From assembly GCA_026261815.1 (NCBI GenBank), contig JAMPIT010000174.1:14508001-14572000 (forward strand): a stretch of 64,000 nucleotides of DNA, given 5' to 3'. The notes below the pieces were generated by a model that did not search any database, was not told the origin of the DNA, and saw only the letters and a list, made by a program, of their open reading frames with translations. Positions 1 through 13,815 of the stretch are shown one piece after another. The first letter of the stretch is position 1, and each line of letters opens with the position of its first letter. This stretch comes from Monarcha castaneiventris obscurior (taxonomy: Eukaryota > Chordata > Aves > Passeriformes > Monarchidae). The translations under genes and the position numbers were made by a program.

Positions 1-399
1 TGCTCAAAATAAGCCAGAAAATGCAACATCCTTCAGCTACCTGAAGTTATCAAGGAAGCAAGAAACACCAGAACTAGGCTTGATAAATAGCTGGTAAAAT
101 CCCATTACCTGTGCCCTCACTGGAGTTAATGTCTGTTTCAGATCACAGCAGGACTCCTCTACCTCCTCCCAGCCCATCCAGCCTCCAGCCCCAAGGTCCT
201 GCCCCATAGCAGGAACGGTGTCATGTTGTGAGTTGTTCATTCCTCACCCCATCTGTGATTTCCATCTGCCTCTGAGACACCCACATCTACCCTAATCCAC
301 ACAGTACTGGTCATACCATGAGCCCAGACCATCAACACAAGGTGGAGGAACCAACCAGAGAAAAAATGCTATTCACTTCCTGGGTTTTGAGTTTTCAGT

Positions 400-800
400 G
401 GGATTTTGGTAACCCTGGGGGTCTCCAGTCTACCCCACCACATAAAGCACATCCAACTAGATGTTGTGCTCAGGGCCATGCCCAGCCAAATTTTGAACAT
501 TGCCAAGGTGGAGATGCCCCAGATGCTCTGGACAACCTCCACCATCTGATGACATCCATGGTAAAAAAAGCTTTTCTGAAATTTCCCATCTTGCAACTTG
601 TGCCTGTGGCACCTAGTCCTGTCACCCCAAACCTCTGAGGAGAGTTGAACTCCTTGTTCTTTACATCCTCCCATCAGGTGCTTGTAGACAGCAAAAAGGT
701 CTTCCTTGAGTCACCTCCCCTCCAGGCTGAACAAAGTCTTCTCAGACTCTGCTGGTGCACTCTGTGCTTCAGCCCCACAGCACCTTAGCAGTCTATGAGT
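400..800 (-). mobile_element. CR1 LINE 3' region fragment
   Basis: The plus strand reads as the antisense of a CR1 3' end. Recognisable pieces are GCTCAGGGCCATGCCCAGCC, the AAAAAAGCTTTTCTGAAATT stretch, CCTCCCATCAGGTGCTTGTA, and CTCCCCTCCAGGCTGAACAA near 714-733. The order agrees with CR1 consensus. It is diverged and truncated at both ends, and the edges are approximate. Confidence 0.65.
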
Positions 801-1984
801 GAATCAATGTTTTAGGGGCACATTTACCTCTGTGGAGCCCAAAAATGGTGTTTTCCCTCTGGCAGTACTAAGGCACAGATGTACACCCAGGATGAAGGAC
901 TTGCTGCCTGGGGAGGTACAGCTGAGCTGCAGTAACCAGCTGCGTGCTCACTTCTCTCTGCACAGTGGGAAGTGAAACCAGACAAATCCTGAAGCCAACA
1001 AACAGCCAACAATGGAGAGTCACCTAACTATGGTAACACAGCCACTTGTGGTCACAAGCCAGAAACTGCACCATTTCTTTTGTCCTAAACCAAACACAGC
1101 ATTAGATCGCTTAAACAAGGACCAGTCTGGGCAAACCTTCCCGCAAAAGCTTTTTTTTCTTTTCTGCAACCTTTGATCTTTTAGCTACTGAAGTGAATAA
1201 TCTTCTGTCTCTACTCTGGGGTCTGTGTTTGGGTGGTGAACGTTGAAATTCACACCAAGAAAAGGGGACTCTGTGCCAGGCAACTGTAAAAACATAATCA
1301 GATAAAAGATCTCCTCTGCTCAGAAAGAAAGGCTTTGGAGAGAGCAACCTGTGGCTACAGAGACTTAACTTCACTCACTAAAATTCAGAGCAGCTGCAGC
1401 ATCTCTTTAAAGCTGGTTCAGGCTTTCAGTGAAAGTTCACACAGCACATTACGGATGTCAGGACTTGCTGTGTTGGGAGGACATGATGAAAGGTGATGGT
1501 GGTGCTCTCCAGAAACTAATGCATCTTCATTTGCCACACAAATAATACAGGGACGTCATTATTTGCAATAAATATTTTTTAAGAGCGTTATTAGCACCAA
1601 GTGGTTATTTGGAGATATCTGTTGTTTAAATACAGCAAGTGTGGCAGAGTGGTGGTTGTTCATATAAGGAGAAAGAAGGGTGAAACAACTGTGCTGTGCA
1701 TCATGTAATTACAGCAGCAGGGCTGGGCTTCTTCTGGTGATGAAAAGCTCCACAGTAACTCAGCTGGTTTTTATTTATTACTGGCATCAGCACAGTCTTT
1801 CTTAACGAATCAAAAAAAAAGTGAGAGTATTTCACAAAATTCACGTACTCTTTTATGTGTGACCATTAATGTGTTGGAACACTGACTTCTTTCTCCTTTT
1901 CATTATTTTATGTATAAGCATCTCTGAACATGCTGGATGGAGGCATTGAGAACACTAGGGGAGCGCCTACTTTGAAAGTTATAC

Positions 1985-2079
1985 CACGGCAACAGAAATC
2001 TTTATCTTATTCTTGGAAATGTTTCGAAAACGAAAGATAATATTCACTCTAAGAATAGATTTCACTTGATCTTGCCGTG
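1985..2079. repeat. Imperfect inverted repeat (hairpin)
   Basis: CACGGCAA (1985-1992) pairs with TTGCCGTG (2072-2079). GAAATC (1995-2000) pairs with GATTTC (2058-2063), and TATTCTT (2008-2014) pairs with AAGAATA (2051-2057). That makes 21 pairs in three blocks with uneven internal loops and a 36-base apical loop. The loop contains CGAAAACGAAAG, a perfect GAAANNGAAA IRF-type core at 2026-2035. Confidence 0.7.
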
Positions 2080-3303
2080 CTCAGACATACGACTAAGCCT
2101 TTGATTCTCAGATCGTATATAAGGATCAATTTAGGCCTGAACCAAGGACTTCCTACATGTGCAAAGCAGGAGGAATAGGTGCTTTATTTTTAATTTCACT
2201 GTTATTTCCTTTGGCTGTTTGCACAGGCCTCACTGGGATGGTTATTAACATTCAGTTTCTTTGCTAAAGACATTCCCCCCTGCCCTGATCTCCTCCAAAG
2301 CTACTATAAATGGATTTAATTCAGACCCTGATATTGAGCTCTGTGTAATGAGCCAAAGATTTTAGCGGACAGAAGTTTTACAAAGTTCCGAGAGTGGCAC
2401 ACTGCCTCCCAGAGCAAGGCTGGCTTAAACAAAATTACTCAAGCCTTATTTCCATCCCCTTGCTCCCTATTCCACACTGGTCCAATGATGGTGTGAACTG
2501 CTATTGCTTTCCGCTCTCTGTCAGGAGGTAATGCTTGTAGTCTGAGCTCTGCCTTGTGTCAGCCAGGAAAGTTTGGCTTTTTGGGGTTATCACTGTGCAC
2601 CCTGTGCAATCTACAGAACTGATCTTTTTTTTCTTTGCCTAGGATTCCTTCGGTCCATTTCTTGTTTTGGTTTTCTTGGTTTCCTAAGAAAAAAGAACCA
2701 GATGCTGTTTATTTCCCTCCTGCAATTTTCAGTCTGTTGGAAATGACTGGCACAGGGCTAATCCACTGCTGATTTTCTATTTAAAAAGCATGGATGTTCT
2801 CAGTTTGTACAACCCTCTAAGCAGGAGTAAATTTTACTCTTCTAACCCCACACTGGGTTGTAAAAGACCCATCTCCATCTTGCCTAATATAAAGCTATCA
2901 AGTTTCACCATAAGCTGCTTTCTTTTTTACGAGATATGTCATCATCAAGTCGTATATAATTAATAAGCCCTGACCCTCAGTTAATAAGGAGTGAGAGTAC
3001 ACAGATTTATAGGTGGCTGGGTGTTTGCTCCACTGCCTCTGGCTTTGGCAATGTTTCCTTCTCCAAACTGTAATCCCTGTGACACCGTCACAGCTCATAA
3101 ATACCCAAGGCGAGGCTCCTTGTTGACCCACGCTCTGCAAGATCACCAGTGCTCTGTGACATTGCTTCTCCCCATTAAAGTCTATTTCTCATTATTTCCT
3201 AATTAACACAGAAATTAAACTGCATCCGAGGTGGCAGGGAAATCAATCTACTCCAGAGAATCATTCCAGTTAAAAATTCAATATATCTTTTACCCATTTA
3301 GGC

Positions 3304-3322
3304 ATTATATATATATATATAA
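3304..3322 (+). repeat. (TA)n microsatellite
   Basis: About nine TA units in a row within AT-rich intron DNA. Confidence 0.9.
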
Positions 3323-5240
3323 TTGTAGCAAGAATGCACTTTAAAAAAAGGCAGAAAAATATGTTCCAAGCGGCCAGAATCTACACTGCAATAATATTCT
3401 TCTTTATACACTCAGACAAGTGTTTTTAGGAAGACAGATGATGTCTAAATGTTCTTTCTTGAGAATTTCTTGTGTGCTTTCAATTTTCTGCAGATAATTA
3501 ATTATTGTAATAGGAGCATTTAGACTTTTAAACATATTTTTTCACCAAAAAAAAAAAAATCAGTCAGGCTGGTAATGTGATAACTGTTCTCCGATTAGTT
3601 AGATTTTCAGCGTGAGGTATTCTATAAAAGTACATCTATTCAGAGATGTGGTGTAACACCAAGCAGTCTTGTAGCTAATATTGGGTCTTTGCAGATTTAA
3701 ATGAGGCTGCCACATTTTGTCTGTGGCTCTTGAGCTAAAATAGTCAACTTTTTATGGGAAAGCACATATTCAGCCCTGCATTCCCACATAAGTGCTGGTT
3801 ATTGACATTGCCTGCTCCAGGAACACAAGTTTGACAATCCCAATCCATTTTAAAGAGTCGGGAGTGAAACACAGGCAGTGTCTAACCTGATCAATGAGAG
3901 GCATGATATCAGACCCTATTTCTCTGCTTAATTTAGAAGTTAATTCAGGAATCCCTGAGGATTCTGCTGGAGCGAGAGCTTTCAGCAAATCATGAGCTGG
4001 CAACAGAATTGGAGAATTGGGGGTAATTCATTTATATCCATCAAGAGAAGCAGCGGTTTTAAGGATAACTCCCATGCCCTCACGTCAATGAACCCTGAGC
4101 TGTAGCGTTCTCTTTCACAGCTTCACACCCCCCAGAGATGGAATAAAGAGTTATTTGTATGAGTAGGTTGCATTTTCGCTGTGGTTCCCTACTCTTCCCA
4201 AGTGGGATGCAGTGGATTTGGGGGGAAAGACTAATATCCAGAAACCCACTTGTTGCCTTAGATCCCTGAATATCCACAGTCAGCAGTGTGTGCTAATCTT
4301 CATCCACCAGCCCAGCACCAAAGCATCCCCAAGGATGTGGGGATGTGTTTTCCTGCCCTTCCTCAGAAGGAACCACAATGTCTGTGTCACTAAGACTGAG
4401 CAGTTCCAGAGGCATGAAGCAGCAGTGCCACAGGCTGGAGAACATTCCCAAAACACAGCATGTATGACCATTTTTCCAACTTCTGCAGCACTTACAGTTT
4501 CTTTCCTGGAAACTCTGCAGCTACAGGGGGACCCTTATCTTTCCTGGCAAAGCCAGAACATTTTTTAAGAGCTTGCCTAGTGCAATATGTGGGTATTTTC
4601 TCTCTTTTCACCTTGACAGCTGCACACTGTCGCCCTCACTCCTGTTCCATTTATCCCACCGGGAACTCTTAGATTAAGTAACTCTTAGATAAGAGTGGGA
4701 AATTAGTCATCATAAACACGTGGGCCCAGCAAAGAACTCCAACTTTCAAACAGCAAAAGAGCTTTTGCTGCAGTGCTAACACTGTGCTGAACTCCACAAC
4801 TCCTGACGAGATTGCTATTTTTTTGCAGGGTAAAAAGCTTTCAATCAGCAAGTAAGAGGTTCTCTCAGAAAAGGAGTTCCTGTTGATAAAGGCTGGAGAA
4901 TTATTTTTGTCTTTCAAGATGTCTAGGACAAAAAGTAACTCACAGAACCTCTGTCTACCATGACTTCTGAGCAGCATTGCATTATTATGCACATAGTCTG
5001 ATTGGTTTCAGCAAGAACATGGAAGAGTCTGATCCTGATTAACCACTCAGTATCAAGGGCCTGAATTCACAGATTTTCTGATGTTGCATCAAGGCCTGCA
5101 GAATCTGGAAGTTAAATTGGCTTCACACCTTTCTAACCTCGGCATTCACCACACAAAACTGCTCTCTAGCTGGAATCATGAGTTCTTATGGAACGACTTT
5201 GCACCTACCATCAGAGCACTTCAGAGATACTAATGCATTC

Positions 5241-5310
5241 AAGCTCATAACCCTGCTGTGAGTAAGAGATGTTGTGATCCCTGTTTTACTGGTATGGAAA
5301 TAGACACGTT
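5241..5310 (-). mobile_element. MIR-like SINE fragment
   Basis: TCATAACCCTGCTGTGAGTA, then TGATCCCTGTTTTACTGGTATGG, read as the reverse of the MIR 3' half (the TTTTACAGATGAGG part). It is old and diverged. Confidence 0.45.
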
Positions 5311-5471
5311 GAACAGTCGTATTTTTTGGACACAGGAACATGAGGAACCATTGCAAGAAATAGTAGTAAAGTGAAAATTTTCTTTCCACTTAAAGCAAGG
5401 GTTCAGCCTCTTGGTTGTTTGGTAATTTTGTAATAAAACTCAAGAGATTTCACGATCCCACTCTTAGCTGG

Positions 5472-6119
5472 TGTCTTGGGGTGACTTTATGATGTGAATC
5501 CCCTATCACTGCTCTGTTGTCCAGAAATTAATTCTGTGCCTTTTCTGTGCCTTTAAACTGAGCCTGAGAGGGGAGAGAGGAAAAAAAAAAAACAGCAAAC
5601 TTTTCAAAGCAATTTGTTCAAGGACACAGATACACTCCTCTGTTTCTGCTCTGGCAGCAAGGGAGGAGGAAATACCCTTGGTGCTTCTCAGCCAGTTTTT
5701 TGGGGTTTTTTTTTTCTCAGGACAGATAGAGATGGAGAGGTGAACTTTGTTTTCCTGGGACTTTGGTTTTTTCCTTCTTCGCTTCTGGACTGTTTCAACA
5801 ACATCAGAGCACAGCGGGAGAATTCTCCACCAAGGCCTTGGAGGTGGGGGCCTACCCCAACCCAGCTCCAAGGAGGAGGACAGAGACCACATCTACAGAA
5901 GGACTCTGAAATCTTCCCAGGTTTTCTCTCTATAGCGAGAGATTTTACTATTTAGCATTACTATCCCTTTCCTGTGTGTTTGTTAATAAATAGGTTTTAT
6001 CTCTTTCACTTTCCTTCCAGGAAAAAGGTTTTTTTTCCCGAACCTGGTGGGAGGAGGGGTGATCGTAACCTGCTTTCTATCAGAGGATACTTTCCTCCAA
6101 ATTTGTCCCAACCGGGACA
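5472..6119 (+). mobile_element. Solo LTR of an avian endogenous retrovirus
   Basis: The segment begins TGTCTTGG and ends CCGGGACA, so the ends are imperfect inverted repeats with the TG...CA rule kept. The flanking five bases are GCTGG (5467-5471) and GTTGG (6120-6124), a target duplication with one mismatch. An AATAAA polyadenylation signal lies at 5985-5990, followed by a T-rich stretch, as expected for the R region. No retroviral gag, pol or env frame lies on either side, so this is a solo LTR left by recombination. The body resembles bird LTRs that I recall. A 5-base duplication would suit an ERVL-type element, but I cannot name the family. The open frames inside it, including one of about 170 codons at 5983-6498 on the minus strand, are incidental. 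Confidence 0.72.
5985..5990 (+). promoter_or_regulatory. LTR polyadenylation signal AATAAA
   Basis: A canonical hexamer lies in the 3' third of the solo LTR, antisense to CAMK1D. It could terminate plus-strand transcripts but not the kinase pre-mRNA. Confidence 0.5.
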
Positions 6120-8984
6120 GTTGGAAATTGACACAATGTAGGAAATGAGGAAGGGTTTTGCTCCAACAGTTGATTTCACTAAGTTTTCCACGGGTAAAAC
6201 AAGAATAATTGGTCCAGAATTTATGGTGCCATGGCAAAATTCCACAGGCCGTGGGCCTGTCAGCAGGGCACAGGAGAGAGAACCAGCCCCAGTATCCCCC
6301 AGAGGCAAGGCCCCGTGCTGCCCTGCTGCGTGGCCGACAGCAGCAGAGCATCTTCCATAGGTCCCTGCGGTGAGTTTTCCGCAGCACAGCTGCTCCGAGC
6401 GCAGTCATGACCTCCAAATCACTGCACAAAGGCCACTGCCTTGGGATAGCTGCTGTCCCCTGCCAGCCCAGGGCACGCCACAACGATTCCAGAGACAAAA
6501 GGTTCGATATCCCAACCCCAGGCTCGCTTCCACTCAGCCCTTTGTCCCGTGGATGTGCCGATAAAACAAATGATCCACGCCCCAGTGAATCGGCACAAAT
6601 GCACTACGCAAAGAAGCAGCTTGAAGCTCAAAGAGCAGAATTTGCAGCTAAGGACACTAATGACTCAGTCTGGTTACTCTGAAAGCAGCTCTTGTGGGTG
6701 GTAAGAAATAGATGCAGGCACCGTAGAGCCCGGCAGTGATGACAAATAACCCAGTATGTTTCAAGTGTTTGTGCTCAATATGAAGAACAGAATTTTTGCA
6801 TATTTTCCCATATTTTCCAGTTATTACAGAGCCAAATTCTGATGAGACCTGATGTTTGTATTATTTTGTTACAGAAGTTAATTTTATTTTTAAAAGCTGG
6901 CTTGAGTTACATGGAGAGCAACCTGTAAAAGCAGCCTATGGGGCTGGAGCTGCCATTTTTTGTGGACCCAAAACATTACACACTGAAATTCTACTGGACA
7001 ATCACTATATGCTTTATAGAGACAGCTCCTGGCCTGGTGAATTTGCAGAGCAAATAAATGCAAACAGAGCAAAATAAATGAGACACCAGAAGGTCAGATG
7101 AATATGGAAAGATTAATGGAAGTGAGATGGAAGAATATGGCTAGTAGGAGGCAGCTGCATGGAAGGCAGGTAGAGCTACATCCTGGGGATTGGAGGCAGT
7201 TCAAACAGATTCAGTAAAAATACTAGAATTTTTAGGAGGAGAAAAGGTGGTTTCCTCAAAGACACTTTTCACTCTATACCTCTGTCCCCCCTAGCACATA
7301 CTCAAAATGAATCAGAGTTCTCCTTGGACATGAGGACCTCTTCCTCTCTCCTGCCACTTGTACATCAGCATCCTGTAATATTTCAGAGGGGCTGCACCAG
7401 CCCTGGCAAAGCTCTGGGACCCCTGGGATCTCTGTCAGGCAAAATGTCCCCAGGTGATGGCACTGAACAGCCTGTCCTGTCACATCCCTTGTGTGCAGCC
7501 AGGAGCCATCCCAGGCATCTTGGATGGGTCCTTCAGGGCAACCATTTATTACTATTTATCAACCATTTATATCATTGCTCCACAGAGGTGGCAATTGTGG
7601 TCTCTACATAAAACTTGCCCAGGAAAGATCACAGAGTGAGGCATTGTTTTGTGATCCTTGGCTGTAAATTTACACTTTCCAAAGATGTTCATATCCTCTG
7701 AAGACATAAAGGAAAGACAGCTGAAAATTGCTGTCTTCTGAGTGATTGCAGTCTGAAGACTCCTCTGAGTATAAAGGAAGGAAAATATTGTTCTCTTCAA
7801 GCTTATGGATCTCACCAGTCCACGGGTGAGCTTCAGGATCAGGCAATTTCATGTTTCAAAGATGTGTGCTCAGAAGCCCAAGAAGAAGCCCATTGCAAAA
7901 AAAAATCCAAAACCAACCCACAAATACCTATTCAGCCAGTGCCAGGAGGGCTGTGCAGGCTCAGAGCACTTGTGTTTAACTGCTGCAGTGGAGCAAGAGC
8001 TGGCTCCTGCTAAGTACTGGCAAAAACTTTCCCCTGGTATCCACATGTCCTGCCAGAGCTCAGAGCAGAGGTTTCCATTTCCACTCCCAGGAGATGTGAG
8101 GGTGAGATGGGACACAGAGCTGGGCCAAAGCAGGGAGCTGGCACACACAGTCCCTGCCCTGCAGACAGAGATTATTTTCTTTTCCAATTTATCTGTAAAA
8201 TCTGTTATGTGGGGATCTCTTTTTTTTTGGTAACTGCATTTTATATTAAAAATAGATGTCTCGGTGATGTTACAGTACTCGTTAGCAGAGATTGTTTAAC
8301 AGCCTGCAGCATCTCAAAAATAATGTTTGATGGAAGGGGTGGTGTCCCCAGCAGCCCAAACACATGGACATACTGACATGGTCTAATCCAGCTCTCATCC
8401 ATCACCTGATGGATGGATCAGCCACCACCCACTTGCAGCAGCCCACTCCCATTCAGTGGGAATTTTGCCTTTTCCTTTGATAAGAAACACAGCTGGGCTA
8501 TCAGTCTGGTTCAGTACATCCCATGAAGCAGCAAATGAGATATTTCAACAAAATAAAAAAATGCCCTGTGGGAGGTTAGTGCCTCAGAGGGATGGAGGAG
8601 ATGCGGCCCTGGGATATGAGGCTTACCCTCCTACACAACCTGTGTGAGAGGTACAGCTGGAGAGGCCCAGGGCAATTACTTGAGGGTTGATTGCAAATTC
8701 ACCCCATTACAGGTGGCTGAGCAGCCTGTGTTCACCTCCTTGTACTGGGCTGGGTATGAACAGCAGGAAGAGCAGGACCAGTCTTGGGGACTTGAACTTG
8801 GACAGGCAGGTTTAAATGAAGTAAAATTAACTTTGGACTGTAGATTGGGGATGAACGAGTCCTCCCTGGCAACCTGGAAGATGTAAGAGTTCCCCTGGAG
8901 AAGCATTAGGAACCCTCTCACTACAGTGAATTTTGATTGCTTTGGACAAAATTATGGAGAATATTTTGCAGGGAACAACCCTGT

Positions 8985-9032
8985 GGGTGGAAGGGATGAT
9001 CTCATAGGTCTTTTCCATCAGTGATTTCCAGG
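8985..9032 (+). mobile_element. CR1 3'-tail relic
   Basis: GATGATCTCATAGGTCTTTT followed by CCATCAGTGATT resembles the CR1 3' end, where a GATGATCT...AGGTC...TTCCA block precedes the terminal GATTCT repeat. Upstream sequence is too decayed to assign. Confidence 0.45.
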
Positions 9033-9734
9033 GTTTTTGTGCCTCTGACATAAAACCCCAAAATAGCAACATTAGTCTAGGTCAAGATAACACTAAAAGC
9101 CTGTGTTTAATTTTACATCTGGAGAGGAGTAGATGTGCCATACAGCAGCTGTGTGAGTCATTCCCAGACACTGTACACCACCCCCAGAGTGAGCCCTGGG
9201 ATGAGGGCTTCACTTGGGCTGATGGAAAACCAGAGCATGCAACACAGTGATCACAGGTACCAGCACAAACTCTGCACAACAGCCAGGGAAACTCCTTGAC
9301 AAAACAAGGGTTCAGCAAAAGCTTCAGGCTGCCACGTTCTCCCTCCACAACTGCTCCTACTGTTTGTGACAGCTTTGGGAAGGCTTGGGCTTGGGCTTGG
9401 GGCTTGTGGCGGGTCTGAGCCCCAACCTCACCCTGAGCACACCACCAGCCCAGCTCCCACATCCAGCATCTATCGGGGGCTTAGAAACTCTCATGTTACA
9501 AACAAGCTCACAAAGTCGTGGGAAATGTGTGCACACATAACCTCCCCTCTGTCAGCCTAATTACCTCTCCTCTCAGGCTAAGCTCATTTCCCAGCAACTG
9601 CCCAGGTTAAGAGGACACCCACAGCCCCTCCAAGAGCAGAGCTGAGGAGAGGTGACTTGTTGAACCACAGTGCCCTGACTATACACTCAATAAATCACTT
9701 ACTTTGCAGCAGCTCACGTTATTTACCCACCAAA

Positions 9735-9800
9735 CAGGCAACAGTTCAGGTTTCCCATCTTGAAACGAGGGCAGTAATACTTGTTTCTACCACACACTGA
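9735..9800 (+). mobile_element. MIR-like SINE fragment
   Basis: GGTTTCCCATCTTGAAACGA, then GGGCAGTAATACTTGTTTCTACC, follows the MIR sense pattern GTTTCCTCATCTGTAAAATGGG with ATAATA behind it. Confidence 0.45.
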
Positions 9801-12800
9801 AACTTAATGAAGACAAAAGCACTCCAGAAAGTGTGGCTGTCATGAGAGACAATCTGTGGCCCGGCAGATTGAGCATCGTAGGTCATTAACTAATCCCCTC
9901 CAAATGCACAAATAACTCATATTATAGTGAAAGAAGCCACAGACACATCAAGGGAAAACCAGACCACTCAGGGATCAGCAACCACTGTCTCACTGCAGTC
10001 TTGTGGCTCATACAAATGGCAAATATGGGAGGAGGTTGAGGTAGATCAGACAAAGTCAGTCTTTGAGTGCAGCGCCAAGAAAGCCAGAGAAAACTCACTA
10101 GATTTCCTTAGACATTGCGCAAATGCTGCCCTGAACATATACAAAGGAGAAAAATGTTTATTGGAATCATTAATCCACATAAAACATGATAAAAATGCAC
10201 TTTTACCATCTGGCTTCAGTTGGTGTGTTTATTAGCAGGGGATTTGAGGCAGCGCCAGCACTGCCCACTCCTGTGATTCCTGGTCCTTTTCCAAACACCC
10301 TGGCTCCCAGAGTGAGCCTTCCAGCAAAGCTTTCTAAGCAGGGTGGGGGAAAGTGGGATGGCATGCTCCTTTCTTTTTTCAAACAAGCTCCTGATCCCCT
10401 CTGAAAAATGAAAATTCAAGCACGGAAATTTAAGTTCCATAACCTAGAAAGTTAATTGGAATAATAAAAATTTACTTTTTTTTCACTTTTTTTTCAGATC
10501 TTGCAGTTTTGGAGGCATGAGTTCTGAATACTGGTGATTGCCAAAAAGAACACAATGAGTCCCAGGTTAAGCACTGTCTTCTGTTCTTCATTTTTTTTTC
10601 TTGATAGAGAGGAGTCTTACCAGCAAAATCTTTCTCAGTAGTACAAAGTATTCTTCTCTTTTATGAGATGGAGTTGGCTTCCCATTTTAGAACACCAGTA
10701 CATACTAATTTAGAGTACAAACAAACTAAGGAATAAAATGCACTAAGAGTTAATTTTGAAAAAAAAGAAAAAAGAAAAAAGGCTGTTTTGAACACATTGA
10801 TATGGATAGGATGCAATTGATACAGCTGGTTTTACAATGAAATCAATAGGCATCTCTTAGTAGAACACAAGCACTCCAGGCTTTTGGGCTGGTTCCTAAG
10901 CTCAACAGGGCTCTCAGCCGAGTTCCACTCCTAGTCCATCCTTTATCGTTGCATCTAAACATGATCCCACCGCCCACAGACAGGTGGACTCACCACCGTG
11001 AGAGGAGAGACAGGCTCATTTTCCTATCAGCTCTTTTGTATTTCAGCAGCCCACATACACAACATTGGATTTCCACCTAATGCTGACTCACTGTTTGAGC
11101 TGTTTGCAGCCCCAGAGGCTCAGTACTAAACCTCCCTGTTCCCTAATGCAGGAGAAGCCAGCACCCCCAGCACCCATGGCAGATGAGGGAGCACCCAAAG
11201 AGACCCAGCACAGATCCATCAGCTCTGCCCCGAGCTGTCAATCCCCAACACTTGCTCCTGCCTCTGAGTCATCCCTGTGCTGTGCACACAACAGTACAGG
11301 CTGATGCCAATTTATATAACTGCAAACCCATCAGGTTTAGTCATCCTCTCCTCGTGGCATAACCCCCACACAGCACAAACCCTGCTGTGCACTCCAGAAA
11401 ATCGACGTGGCTTGGGGAGTCAGAGCTGGGGGCCAGCTCACCCCATTCCAGGCACGAGGGCAGCACACGGAATATTTTCCCTGGGGATGAGAGGGTTAAG
11501 TTCAGAAACTGACTCCAAATGCATTCCCCAGATTGTTTTGAGGATTGAGAGGAAAACAAGTATCCCTTAGAATTCTCTCACTGTTTTCTAAATGACCTCT
11601 GCCAGAGATCTTAATCTGGCTTTTAATAGGTTCAGCAAAGAAATCTCATCTCAGGGGGCCAAGGCCAAGTTGGAGCTGGAGTTAAAACCTACCTCAGATG
11701 AACTGGCAGAGAGGTCCCTGGAGATTCTCCTCCCTTTGGAAATACTACTGCCTTTTCACTAATGAAATACATCCATCCCCAGAGACCTAAGATTATGAAC
11801 CACTGTTCAGGTGAAGGTCTGCCAGATGTGTCACTGGGATTCAGCAAGGGCAACAGCCAGCAGCACCAAATACAGAATGATGGAGACACCTAAACTTTTC
11901 TGTGAGTCCATCTCCCACCACAAATTCCAGGGCTGGGGAATTAAGCTGAAACCTCAGGCTTGGTACAGCACAACTTGTGTTGCAAAGAACAGCATAGCTG
12001 AATTTCTGTTTCTAAAAAGGGCAGAAAATAATTTTCTTCCAAGATTACTAACACTTTCTCTACTGAAAGCATATTTCAGGCTTCTGGTTTAGTGTGAATC
12101 TGCTCAGCTCCACAGGGAATGGGAGTGCTACACTGGCTGGCACCAGTCTCTTCTGTCTTGGGGAAACCAAGTTTGGGTCATTAAAATTTGGCTAACTAAA
12201 TTGTCCTTGTTCTCCCATTAAAAAAGGAAGTTTTACATCTCTTGCCACAACCTAGAGATAAGCAGGGTAATACCTGTGATAGACAAAGCAAGTCTTGTAC
12301 ATGTCTGGGACAAGCACAGTCATCAGATACAATTCTAGATACTCTGATCACATTACCAATTCTGTCTCTCTGCCTGCAGTTCCAGTGTAGTCTTAAGAGG
12401 ATAACAATTATTTAAATAGTTCCCTACTCACTCCACCTGGACCAGAGGTACTGTTTCATTTTACAGTCTGGGCACCCAAGGCATAAAGAAAGTGAGATTT
12501 GCTGTATCCCCAACAGGATTTCAGAGTGTAAATCCTATGGATTTCTGTTGGTGCTTCCAGCTCAGGTGAAATCTTCAGTTCCATGAGACCTTTTCTCAAC
12601 TGTGTCCAAATGAATTCCAAATGATGGGGCCATTGCCAGCTTACAAAGTCATCCGAAAAGTGGGCCTGAAATGCAATGACAGAAGTGCCTCCAAAAGTGA
12701 AGTTAGATGAGTAAGAATCATCCACAATGGAAGACTCTGTATAAACAGACACTGTGACACACTGCTTTCTGCAGGGTGACAATCCTTCCCCAAGGTTACG

Positions 12801-13815
12801 ACACGGGTAGGAGATGAGGGGTTACACTGCTGCATGCCTGAGTTTGAGGCAGTCTAGAGCTCTCCACAGAGCCAGGGTGGGATGGGCTCTGCAGACAGGG
12901 TGGGGGCTTTGCATGGGAACAGCTCCAGGGATGAGCAGAGGACATCATCCCCATGGTGAAAAGCAAACCAGCCTCCATCTCCCTGCCAGAGCCAAACACA
13001 CGTCCCAGATTCGATGCACGCTGCAATCTTCAAACTCTCATTCGTACGACTGTTTCCCAATACAGAGACACCATGACACATCCTGGAGAGCAGGACTCTG
13101 GTGTGATTTCCATCGTGGGATGAGAGGCACCCGCCACAGGGTTCATCCACACACAGCTCACAAACTGACTCACGGAGGCTACATGGGGCAAGGCACAAAG
13201 AAGCATCACTGTTCTGGGGTATGTAGAGATGATGGGTCCATGCAGGAGCCAGCAGCAGCAGACAGGGAATACCCTCTGCACCCATAAGAGCTGTATTTTT
13301 GTCTGCATTTCTCAGGGCAGCTCAAAGAAGCCAAAAAACCCCGAAGGTTTCCATGAGAGAAGAGATGCCAGAGCAAACTTCATCTGGGAAAGTTGTGAAG
13401 TTTGCTTATGCAACAACCTGATCCTAAGGTAAGGCAGAAAGAAATTCCATGCTTGCATGACTCATTAGTTTGTTATGAGCAAGCTGACTCTTACTGGAGA
13501 GCTTCCACTGAAAACCAGACAGCTGACAAAGGTCTACAGGCAGCCAGATACCACAGACCTGAAGTTCAAGGTCAGCCACACCACACAGGTTACAGGGAGT
13601 TAGGAGGCTCCCGCCCCCTCAGTGGAGATGGGAACGTCCAATTTGACTCCTACGGATTCTAAGGTTATCCCCAGCCTCAGCATTTTAGCCCTCACAAGGA
13701 GTGAGGGTTGCCAATAAAAATTACTGCAAACTGAGAGAAAGAAAGTGAAAACAACAGGGAAAGCCAAGGGAAAACACTGAGTTTCCTGGAGGCTTTCCAT
13801 CCCTGGCTGCTTGGC

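Noticed and set aside
5983..6498. Minus-strand frame of 171 codons
   Set aside because: It starts in unique DNA and runs into the antisense of the solo LTR, so it is not a gene.
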